Assembly (NCBI RefSeq): GCF_000614065.1
Contig: NZ_BAKG01000003.1
Span: 1 to 64,000 of the forward strand
DNA: 64,000 nucleotides
Direction: 5' to 3'
Source: Prevotella dentasini JCM 15908
Lineage (GTDB): Bacteria; Bacteroidota; Bacteroidia; Bacteroidales; Bacteroidaceae
The notes under the pieces are model-generated. The model was not told the DNA's origin and searched no databases. It was given only the letters and a program-made list of their open reading frames with translations. This document shows, piece after piece, positions 57,392-64,000 of the stretch (positions are counted from its first letter, which is position 1; the number at the start of each line of letters is the position of its first letter). Position numbers and translations under genes: made by a program.

Positions 57392-58165
57392 ATGCGCGAG
57401 CAAATCAAGCTGCTTTTGCTGATGGCTGCCGTATTGGCAGCCGTCATTGTCTATGCAGCCATTCCCACGGAATGGTCGATAGGCGGCTTGATACTGCGAA
57501 AAATCAACTTGGCAGCCTTGGAACGACCATTCCGGCCTGCTGCCGCCGTACCGAAGACAAGGATTCAGCGGCATCTTGCCACCCGTCAGACAATACTCTT
57601 TATAGGCGATTCGATGCTCGAAGGGCTTTCCCTCCGGTTGGGCGACTATGCCAAGGAGAATGGCCATACCCTTCACACCGTGATATGGTACAGCTCTACC
57701 ACGGAACGGTGGGCCAACACCCAAACGCTCGAACACTACGTGCAGCAGTACAAGCCCACCTACCTGCTAATCTGCCTTGGAAGCAACGAACTGTTTGTCA
57801 ACGACCTTCCGGAGCGTACCCGGTTTATCCGAACGCTTGCCGGCAAGCTCTCCACGCTTCCATTCGTATGGATTGGTCCTGCCGACTGGAACGGCGACAC
57901 GGGCATCGTGGACATTATCAGGAAAGAGGTCGGGGAAGAACACTTCTTCGACAGCCGGCACCTGCAACTCAAGCGCGGCCCCGACCACTACCATCCCACC
58001 CGGGCCGCTGCCGCGCAATGGATGGACAGCGTGGCCGTCTTCCTGCAAAGCCGCCATTGTGCCGGCCCTTTGCTCCTGAAGAAGCCCGAGAGCCACCACA
58101 AGGCAGCCTCTACCCAGATTCTTCAACCCACATTCGAGGGATACGGAGAGAGAGCCTCCAAATAA
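57392..58165 (+). CDS. SGNH/GDSL-type hydrolase, membrane-anchored
   Basis: The 257-residue protein has an N-terminal membrane or signal segment (about 6-24). The SGNH blocks follow: FIGDSMLEG with Ser74, LICLGSNELF with the Gly-Ser-Asn block, and GPDHYHPT with the catalytic Asp-x-x-His pattern. In tandem with an MBOAT acyltransferase gene (58241-59719), this resembles the AlgI/AlgJ and PatA/PatB pairs that acetylate exopolysaccharide or peptidoglycan. The real target is unknown. It begins 6 bases after xth, so it may share that transcript. Confidence 0.78.
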   Translation: MREQIKLLLLMAAVLAAVIVYAAIPTEWSIGGLILRKINLAALERPFRPAAAVPKTRIQRHLATRQTILFIGDSMLEGLSLRLGDYAKENGHTLHTVIWYSSTTERWANTQTLEHYVQQYKPTYLLICLGSNELFVNDLPERTRFIRTLAGKLSTLPFVWIGPADWNGDTGIVDIIRKEVGEEHFFDSRHLQLKRGPDHYHPTRAAAAQWMDSVAVFLQSRHCAGPLLLKKPESHHKAASTQILQPTFEGYGERASK

Positions 58166-58240
58166 TGAACAAAGGCAGCGTCGCCTGTCAGAATACAGTC
58201 TTCCAGACATGCCTTTCCACCCGGCAAAGCCTTCAGAAAG

Positions 58241-59719
58241 ATGATAGAACCGAGCCAGTTACTCCCCTCTCTGCTGTCGTTCCTTTCCACTTCCGACGGC
58301 AGTTGGTCGCTATGCACGATTCCGTTCATGGCAGCCTTCGTGGCGTTCTTTGCCCTCTATCTCGTCTTCTGCAAGGAGCGGCGGAGCTGGATGCAGCTCT
58401 ATGTCGTAGCGTTCAGCCTCTTCTTCGCCTTCAAGGCCAACGGCGCGCTGATGGTCCTCCTCCCCACGACGGCACTGCTCTCGTGGTTTCTCACCCCGAA
58501 GATGATGCGTCTCAGGCGCGGTACACCCCGTAGGGCAGGCTTGTGGCTCGTCATTCTCATTGAACTTCTGCCCCTTCTGTATTATAAATACACCGACTTC
58601 ACGCTCAGTATCTTCAACGACCTGCTGAAGACCAACTTTGCCCTGCAACATCTTTTCCTGCCAATCGGCATCTCGTTCTATACCTTTCAGGCCATCAGCT
58701 ACACCGTTGATGTCTACAAAGAACGCTTTCCGAAGACAACAGGACTTGTAGAGTATCTCTTCTATCTTACTTTCTTTCCCCTCCTTGTTGCCGGGCCTAT
58801 CACCCGTGCCGGAGTGCTCATACCCCAAATCAGCCAGCCTCGTCCCGTCAGTAAGGAACTCGTCGACCGCGGTTTGTGGCTCATCGTCTGCGGACTATTG
58901 AAGAAAGGCGTCATTGCCGACTATCTGGCGCAATACAACAACTGGATATTCAGCGACCCTACAGCCTATTCCGGCTTCGAGAACGTGATGGGAGTGCTCG
59001 GCTACACCCTTCAGATTTACAGCGACTTCTCCGGCTACAGCGACCTCGCCATAGGCATAGCAGCCCTCATGGGATTCGAGCTGAAGGATAATTTCCGCTT
59101 TCCTTACCAGAGCCTCAACCTGACAGAGTTCTGGCACCGCTGGCATATCTCGCTGTCTACGTGGTTTCGCGACTATCTCTATATTCCTCTCGGAGGCAAC
59201 AGGCGGGGGAATCTCCGCACTTACGCCAACAGCTTCATAGCCATGATAGTGGCAGGACTATGGCACGGAGCATCGGGAATGTTCGTCGTCTGGGGACTTC
59301 TCCATGGTGTGGGGCTGGTCTGCCACAAGTTCCTGAACAACCATCTGCTGAAGCGAATCCCCGACAACCTCGCCGTCAGGGTGATCAGCTGGTCCGTCAC
59401 TTTCGGATACGTGGCCTTTGCGTGGATATTCTTCCGCTCGCCGGATATAGACACAGCCTTTGCGCTGATAGGCAACGTCTGCGACGATTTTACCTTGGCC
59501 GACTTCCATCCCTTTGTAATGGCACGTCCGCTGTGGATGCTTCTTCTTGCCGTCGGATTGGAACTCCACTCCATTCGTGAGTCGGATTACCTCTGGATGC
59601 AGCAGCGTTTCGTCCGCTTTCCGTGGATAGTGAAGTTCATTGTCTTTGCCGTTGTCGTCCAAATGGTCATTCATCTCAGTATGGACAACGTTCAGCCGTT
59701 TGTATATACCCAGTTTTAG
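58241..59719 (+). CDS. MBOAT-family membrane O-acyltransferase (AlgI-like)
   Basis: The 492-residue polytopic protein has the MBOAT core: IGISFYTFQAISYTVDVYK, FPLLVAGPITR, YSDFSGYSDLAIGIAALMGF, NLTEFWHRWHISLSTWFRDYLYIPLGG, and the invariant histidine in AGLWHGASGMFVVWGLLHG. AlgI-type MBOATs pass acyl (usually acetyl) groups across the inner membrane to an extracytoplasmic partner, here probably the SGNH protein encoded just upstream. The end product (capsule, exopolysaccharide or peptidoglycan acetylation) cannot be read from this window. Confidence 0.88.
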   Translation: MIEPSQLLPSLLSFLSTSDGSWSLCTIPFMAAFVAFFALYLVFCKERRSWMQLYVVAFSLFFAFKANGALMVLLPTTALLSWFLTPKMMRLRRGTPRRAGLWLVILIELLPLLYYKYTDFTLSIFNDLLKTNFALQHLFLPIGISFYTFQAISYTVDVYKERFPKTTGLVEYLFYLTFFPLLVAGPITRAGVLIPQISQPRPVSKELVDRGLWLIVCGLLKKGVIADYLAQYNNWIFSDPTAYSGFENVMGVLGYTLQIYSDFSGYSDLAIGIAALMGFELKDNFRFPYQSLNLTEFWHRWHISLSTWFRDYLYIPLGGNRRGNLRTYANSFIAMIVAGLWHGASGMFVVWGLLHGVGLVCHKFLNNHLLKRIPDNLAVRVISWSVTFGYVAFAWIFFRSPDIDTAFALIGNVCDDFTLADFHPFVMARPLWMLLLAVGLELHSIRESDYLWMQQRFVRFPWIVKFIVFAVVVQMVIHLSMDNVQPFVYTQF

Positions 59720-60336
59720 GCGGCCCCTTGTCTTCAGAGGAAACGGCAGCCACGCCCTTTCCCACTCATTGAATTCTGCCCGTGGCGTAGCAGGCAGCCC
59801 AAGGCAAATTAGTTAAGTCGGCAGAAGCGGCAGGGCTGTCCGTCAGTCTTTATGAACCTCTCTCACGGCACTTTGTTTTCAACTTATTACAGCTCCATTT
59901 GGAAAGTCTTATGGCAGCAAAACGAAAGTGCCGTTTTCGCATCGTCAAAGCGACACTTTCGTCGTGTCAAAGTGTCCCTTTCGTTTTATGGTTTATACAC
60001 GTTTGTATAATGATCTGTATACGCTTGTATAATAAGTTATACACGTTTGTATAATAAACTATGTCCAAGGGCTTTATGAGTCGGATACGTTTGTAGTGCC
60101 GGTATGGCAGTGCTGCGAATCGGTGTCTTTTCGGTGGTGCAGGGGGGATGGGGCATCGGCAGGCTCTCTGTGGAGCATGTTGTGGCGTATGGATTGGACA
60201 GGCACGGCCATGCCGGTATGCAGGGCCACGGTTGATGCCGCTGCGGCGTGCCTGTAATGACAGAGACGGGACTGCGCCCCGTCTCTGCTTGTGTGTCGTT
60301 TGTGCTGTTTGTCCTTCCTTGCCTTGGGGATGCTTG
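59720..60336. other. convergent intergenic region with composite element
   Basis: The 617-base gap between the MBOAT and Dcu genes contains the second copy of the composite repeat element (59923-60088). The rest (60089-60336) is ordinary and without a supportable gene. Confidence 0.65.
59923..60088. repeat. composite intergenic element, copy B (locus 7)
   Basis: This is the reverse-oriented counterpart of 37216-37403. Read on the plus strand: CGAAAGTGCCGTTTTCG (59923-59939); two degenerate CAAAGCGACACTTTCG-type arms; CCCTTTCG; three tandem 22-base units (59990-60011, 60012-60033, 60034-60055) with TATACA...TGTATA-like palindromes; AAACTATGTCCAA; CTTTATG; GGATAC (60083-60088). The order of parts is conserved with copy A, and most non-repeat linker bases also match. 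No ORF. Confidence 0.85.
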
Positions 60337-61968
60337 TCAGTACATGCCCAGCAGGAAGTGGTAGATGTAGCTGATGCCCAGTCCGGCAATGGTGGCGACG
60401 ACGACGTGAATCATTCCCGGTGCCATGAAGGAGTGGTTGAGCAGATACTTGCCGATGACGGTTGTGCCCGAGCGGTCGAAGTTGACGGTCGCAATGTCCG
60501 ACGGGTAGTTGGGGATGAAGAAGTAGCCGTAGACCGACGGCATGACGCCTAAGAGTATCCATCCCGGGATGCCCAGCGAATAGGCGAGGGGCAGCATGCT
60601 GACGACGACCGCCCCCTGCGAATTGATGAGTACGGAGACGGCGAAGAAGGCAAAGGCGATGGCCCACGGATAGTCCTGAACGATGCCGCCGAGGAGCAGC
60701 TGCATCTCTTCCTGATAGTTGTCGAAGTAGGTGTTGCTCATCCATGCGATGCCGTAGATGGCCACGACGGCCACCATTCCGTTTTGCCATACGGGACCCG
60801 ATATGGCAGCCTTGGGCTTTGCCTTGCAGCATACAATCATCAGGGCGCAGGCTGTCAGCATGATTATCTGAATGACGATGTTCATGGCGAGCGGCTTGGA
60901 GGCCTTCTGCGTGATTCCGTCCACGACGATGCTGCTCCTTACCAGCTTCTTCGTGTCTATGCTTACTCTGCCCGGGGTCTTTGCCGCAATGGTGACGGTG
61001 TCAGGCTCGTGCTCTATCAGAAGGCCCTTGGCTTCTGCCGTCCTGACGTCTTTGTCCGTTGCGAGGTAGACTTTCTTCGCTCCTTGCATGTAGTACGACC
61101 TGACGAGCGTGGTGTCTTCCTGTGTCGGAAGCATGCTGACGGACGTTACATGGTCTACCGCCTTTACACTGCTGTATTCAGGCAGTATGTTGATGCCGAA
61201 CATGCTGGTAACGGAGAAGACGACGATGACGGCGAGGGATGCCATGAATATGTACACGGCACGCTTGCTTTCGGGCGATATTTCCTTGTCGAGGGTGGTT
61301 GCGGTGCTGCCGTATATGTAGTCGTACTGGACGGGGTCTTTTATTCTTTTCTGAAATTCGGGGTCTTTGTCCAAGTCCTTGCCCCTCTTCCAGCTATAGG
61401 CTACGGCTGCCAGTATTCCGAGAATACAGGCAGGGATGTTCACCATGATGACCTGAATGTTGCTGACATTGAATCCGTTGTCGCCCGAGATGGCGGCAAA
61501 GGCCACTACTGCGGCTGCAATGGGAGAGCACGTGATGCCTATCTGAGAGGCGATGCTGGCTATTCCGCAGGGACGCTCGGGACGTATTCCTTTCTTCAGG
61601 GCGATGTCGCAGATAATGGGCATCAGCGTGTAGACGACGTGTCCGGTACCTACAAGTATTGTCAGGAAGAATGTGGTGAACGGGGCGAGGATGGTAATAC
61701 GGTCGGGATGCTTCCGCAGGAGTTTCTCTGCAATCTGTATCATCCAGTCCATTCCTCCCGAGGCTTGGAGGATTCCGGCACAGGTTACGGCGGCGATGAT
61801 GATGTAAATCACATCCGTAGGCGGTTCGCCCGGTTTCAGCTGGAAGCCGAATACGAGGATGGCGAGGCCAATACCGGAAATGGCACCGAGGGCCAGCGAA
61901 CCATAGCGCGCTCCTACCCATAGGGCGATGAGTACGACTAACAACTCAATAATCATTAAGATTGTCAT
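60337..61968 (-). CDS. dcuB: anaerobic C4-dicarboxylate transporter (Dcu family)
   Basis: Dcu proteins exchange fumarate, malate or aspartate for succinate in fumarate respiration, a main energy route in this group. The 543-residue protein has the Dcu start (LLVVLIALWVGARYGSLALGAISGIGLAILVF), ITILAPFTTFFLTILVGTGHVVYTLMPII, and the conserved QIGITCSPIAAAVVAF. It is about 100 residues longer than usual Dcu proteins because of a soluble insertion (about 205-330, with VTSVSMLPTQEDTTLVRSYY) between the two membrane halves. The dcuA/dcuB distinction is uncertain. Confidence 0.85.
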   Translation of the reverse strand: MTILMIIELLVVLIALWVGARYGSLALGAISGIGLAILVFGFQLKPGEPPTDVIYIIIAAVTCAGILQASGGMDWMIQIAEKLLRKHPDRITILAPFTTFFLTILVGTGHVVYTLMPIICDIALKKGIRPERPCGIASIASQIGITCSPIAAAVVAFAAISGDNGFNVSNIQVIMVNIPACILGILAAVAYSWKRGKDLDKDPEFQKRIKDPVQYDYIYGSTATTLDKEISPESKRAVYIFMASLAVIVVFSVTSMFGINILPEYSSVKAVDHVTSVSMLPTQEDTTLVRSYYMQGAKKVYLATDKDVRTAEAKGLLIEHEPDTVTIAAKTPGRVSIDTKKLVRSSIVVDGITQKASKPLAMNIVIQIIMLTACALMIVCCKAKPKAAISGPVWQNGMVAVVAIYGIAWMSNTYFDNYQEEMQLLLGGIVQDYPWAIAFAFFAVSVLINSQGAVVVSMLPLAYSLGIPGWILLGVMPSVYGYFFIPNYPSDIATVNFDRSGTTVIGKYLLNHSFMAPGMIHVVVATIAGLGISYIYHFLLGMY

Positions 61969-62014
61969 AGGCTTTTTGTTTAATGTTTATGTAATGACCC
62001 AGTTAAGGATACTG

Positions 62015-62022
62015 CAAAAGTA
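62015..62022 (-). promoter_or_regulatory. -7 box of the Dcu transporter gene
   Basis: Minus-strand TACTTTTG followed by CAGT, 47 bases before the start. No clear -33 at the usual distance. Confidence 0.5.
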
Positions 62023-62219
62023 CGACAATTCTGTTATATTATTTGTTGCTTATCTGTCTTTTTGCTTAAGAAATCGGGCGTTTAGTTGAAAAGTGGCATG
62101 TCGCTCGGGGTTTCCCTTGGGCGTTGTGGCGGCTGTGTGATGTATGTGCGGCAGGTCTGATGGTGTATGTTGAAGTGGTGATGCCTGTATCGTTGAGGCT
62201 GCAAAATGCCGTAAAGGCA

Positions 62220-62256
62220 GACAGGGAAGAACGATGTTGTACCGTTCTTCCCTGTC
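62220..62256 (-). terminator. candidate terminator of the hut genes
   Basis: GACAGGGAAGAACG (62220-62233) pairs perfectly with CGTTCTTCCCTGTC (62243-62256) around a nine-base loop. It lies 54 bases past the hutI stop; the T run is poor. Confidence 0.55.
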
Positions 62257-62309
62257 GGATGATTTGCAGTTATGCGGAGAGTGTGCCGGAAACGGCCCTG
62301 TGCATGGGG

Positions 62310-63557
62310 CTATCCCCGTATATACTCTTCGCCCTTGAGGAATACGCGCTGAATGATGGGGGTAGTGTAGGCGTAGGGAATAAAGTCGATGGACGGGATG
62401 GGGGCGGTGATGTAGAAGTTGGCGACCTTTCCTACGGTTATCGAACCGTAATCCTCGCTCAGTCCCATGGCGCAGGCGGAGTTCAGTGTTGCCGCATTGA
62501 TGGCTTCGGCCGGCATCAGACGCATCTTGATGCAGGCCAGCGATACGGCAAACTTCATGTCGCCTGACGGCGTGGAGCCGGGATTGTAGTCGGAGGCTAT
62601 GGCCACCGGCAGTCCTGCCTCTATCATCTTTCTGGCCGGAGCAAACGGCATGTTGAGGAAGAACGACGTGCCGGGCAGGGCAGTAGGTATGGTCTCGGAA
62701 TCCTTGAGGAGCTGGATGTCGTGGTCGTCCATCGCTTCGAGATGGTCTACGGAGAGGGCATTGCACTCTACGCCCACCTCTACGCCACCCGAAACGGCAA
62801 GTTCCTCGCCGTGTATCTTGCCGCGCAGGCCATACTTGGCGCCGGCCTGCAGCAGTCGGCGGGTTTCGTCGGGGGTGAAGAAGCCTTCGTCGCAGAAGAC
62901 GTCGATGAAGTCGGCAAGGTTTTCCTTTGCCACTGCCGGGAGCATGTCGTTGATGATATGGTCTACGTATTCTGCCTGCCGGCCTGCATAGGCCCGTCCT
63001 ACGGCATGTGCACCGAGGAAGTTTGCCACCACCTTTACGGGAGCGGTCTCCTTGATACGGCGGATGACGCGCAGCATCTTCAGCTCGTCTTCGAGGTTCA
63101 GTCCGTAGCCGCTCTTTATCTCCATTGCGCCCGTACCCTTGCGGATGACTTCGTCTACGCGCTTCATTGCCTGCTCGTAGAGTTCGTCTTCCGAAAGTTC
63201 GTGCAGCCGGTCGGCGGAATTGAGGATGCCGCCGCCTCGTTTGGCAATCTCCGCATAGCTCAGTCCGCGAATCTTGTCTACAAATTCGCCCTCGCGGCTT
63301 CCTGCATAGACGACGTGGGTGTGGGAGTCGCAGAATGACGGCAGCACTGCACCGCCTTCTGCATCCACAATCATTGTGCTGCGGTCTACCTGCGGCGTGT
63401 CAATGCGTGGGCCATACGACACGATGCGTCCGTCTTCTACATAGAGGAAAGCATTTTCTATGGCATTGAGTTGTGCCATTTCCTCGCCTTTCAGGCAGTG
63501 TTTGCCGTCGTGTCCGATACCTGCGAGGATGCCTATGTTTGTTATTAATAGTTTCAT
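62310..63557 (-). CDS. hutI: imidazolonepropionase
   Basis: HutI opens imidazolone-propionate to N-formimino-glutamate in histidine breakdown. The 415-residue amidohydrolase has the metal-binding HTH in FCDSHTHVVYAGSREGEF, FLGAHAVGRAYAGRQAEYVD, FCDEGFFTPDETRRLLQAG, IHGEELAVSGG, and ASDYNPGSTPSGDMKFAVSLACIKMRL. It follows hutH on the same strand, so the window cuts a histidine utilisation operon that continues past its right end. Confidence 0.94.
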   Translation of the reverse strand: MKLLITNIGILAGIGHDGKHCLKGEEMAQLNAIENAFLYVEDGRIVSYGPRIDTPQVDRSTMIVDAEGGAVLPSFCDSHTHVVYAGSREGEFVDKIRGLSYAEIAKRGGGILNSADRLHELSEDELYEQAMKRVDEVIRKGTGAMEIKSGYGLNLEDELKMLRVIRRIKETAPVKVVANFLGAHAVGRAYAGRQAEYVDHIINDMLPAVAKENLADFIDVFCDEGFFTPDETRRLLQAGAKYGLRGKIHGEELAVSGGVEVGVECNALSVDHLEAMDDHDIQLLKDSETIPTALPGTSFFLNMPFAPARKMIEAGLPVAIASDYNPGSTPSGDMKFAVSLACIKMRLMPAEAINAATLNSACAMGLSEDYGSITVGKVANFYITAPIPSIDFIPYAYTTPIIQRVFLKGEEYIRG

Positions 63558-63578
63558 AGTAGAGGCCTTTCCCTCTGT

Positions 63579-63740
63579 CCTCCCTCAAAGCGAGGGGAGG
63601 GGAAACATGAGGAGGGATAGGATTTTGTTATAGGGTTAATGATGATTTAACAGCTTCATAGTTCTCTTGGAAAGAAAGGGAACAGCCTGCAATACGGCAA
63701 GTAGCGGTATCCGTTTCCCCCTCTCCGGTTCGGAGAGGGG
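63579..63740. repeat. CCTC/GAGG-type hairpins between hutH and hutI
   Basis: Two hairpins: a bulged CCTCCCTC/GAGGGGAGG at 63579-63600, and CCCCTCTCCG (63718-63727) paired with CGGAGAGGGG (63731-63740) around GTT. In the second, outer CCGTTT/AAGCGG bases extend the stem. They resemble the hairpin at 20510. Confidence 0.6.
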
Positions 63741-63753
63741 AAGCGGATTTTAT

Positions 63754-64000
63754 TTACTTGCGCAGGAACTCCACCGACTTGGCGATGTGCGGAGCATGAA
63801 CTGGTCGTTCTCGACGAACGGCACTACCTTGCGGTAGGCATCGAAGATGGCTTCGATGGCCGGAGAAGACTTCAAAGGGCGACGGAACTCGAGTGCCTGT
63901 GCTGCATTGAAGAGTTCAATGGCGAGCACGCGCTCGGTGTTCAGCACTACCTGATAGAGCTTCGTGGCTGCGTTGGCACCCATGCTGACGTGGTCTTCCT
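63754..64000 (-). pseudogene. hutH: histidine ammonia-lyase, C-terminal end, frameshifted, cut by the window
   Basis: HutH deaminates histidine to urocanate, the first step of the hut pathway. Only the C-terminal part is inside the window: EDHVSMGANAATKLYQVVLNTERVLAIELFNAAQALEFRRP...IFDAYRKVVPFVENDQFML. Near 63788 one base is missing on the coding strand (CTCCGCACATCG; CTCCGCGACATCG would continue MLRDIAKSVEFLRK to a stop at 63754-63756). As sequenced, the frame runs on to 63750 with an unrelated tail. The N-terminal part with the MIO active site lies beyond position 64000. Confidence 0.85.

Larger units (their letters stand above)
61969..62309. other. intergenic region Dcu/hutI
   Basis: The 341 bases contain the Dcu -7 box (62015-62022) and a 14-bp hairpin after hutI (62220-62256). 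No gene. Confidence 0.6.

Noticed and set aside
60784..61923. 379-residue open frame on the plus strand
   Set aside because: Antisense shadow of the Dcu transporter.

Overview
The window looks like a chromosomal segment of a Bacteroidales bacterium, most likely a Prevotella-type member of the Prevotellaceae. The reasons are: Bacteroides-type promoters (TTTG, 19-21 bases, TAnnTTTG) in many intergenic gaps; families largely confined to Bacteroidota (PorX and PorW of type IX secretion, GLPGLI, DUF4834, DUF3098, DUF4251, the BT_3928-like DoxX protein, GSCFA); a fused MurF-Alr; and the ftsX-DUF3098-uppP-truB-queA-folK gene order. G+C is near one half by eye, apart from an AT-rich stretch at about 3.4-4.08 kb. 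I see no transposase, integrase, phage gene or CRISPR array.

Layout. 0-0.5 kb: a 65-bp tandem repeat. 0.5-3.4 kb: tadA, yraN, birA-pyrH. 3.4-4.1 kb: AT-rich gap with a frameshifted small lipoprotein. 4.1-5.9 kb: DUF4834, pssA and psd (phosphatidylethanolamine synthesis), divergent from dnaE and trxA (6.0-10.1 kb). 10.3-17.8 kb: tsaE, porX, porW, a Cys-rich membrane protein and aroA, all on the minus strand. 18.0-19.2 kb: tRNA-Pro and a DMT transporter. 19.6-26.8 kb: an LpxA-like acyltransferase and a TolC/RND/adaptor efflux operon. 27.6-37.0 kb: an envelope block of a small membrane protein, a DUF4251 lipoprotein, an RsiV-like/TonB-C protein, two tandem GLPGLI proteins, an outer-membrane barrel and a BtuB-like receptor. 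37.7-42.3 kb: murF-alr, Nudix, GSCFA and Fur family. 42.4-47.1 kb: the ftsX to folK operon. 47.3-52.1 kb: radical SAM protein, xanthine permease, xpt and cca. 52.4-59.7 kb: DUF1599, DoxX, tpiA, SPOR, folE, xth and an SGNH/MBOAT acylation pair. 60.3-64.0 kb: a Dcu transporter, hutI and the end of hutH.

Two features dominate the hunt. First, at least ten breaks in conserved genes (two of them in dnaE) are all repaired by adding one base, mostly inside short homopolymers. This looks far more like uncorrected sequencing error than biology, and the affected genes should be read as probably intact in the organism. Second, a family of palindromic intergenic repeats built on CGAAAACGGCACTTTCG occurs at seven non-coding places. 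At two of them, about 22.7 kb apart and in opposite orientation, it is part of a 170-190 bp composite element that also carries three tandem 22-bp units with an internal palindrome. I do not recognise this element; it is the best candidate here for something undescribed.
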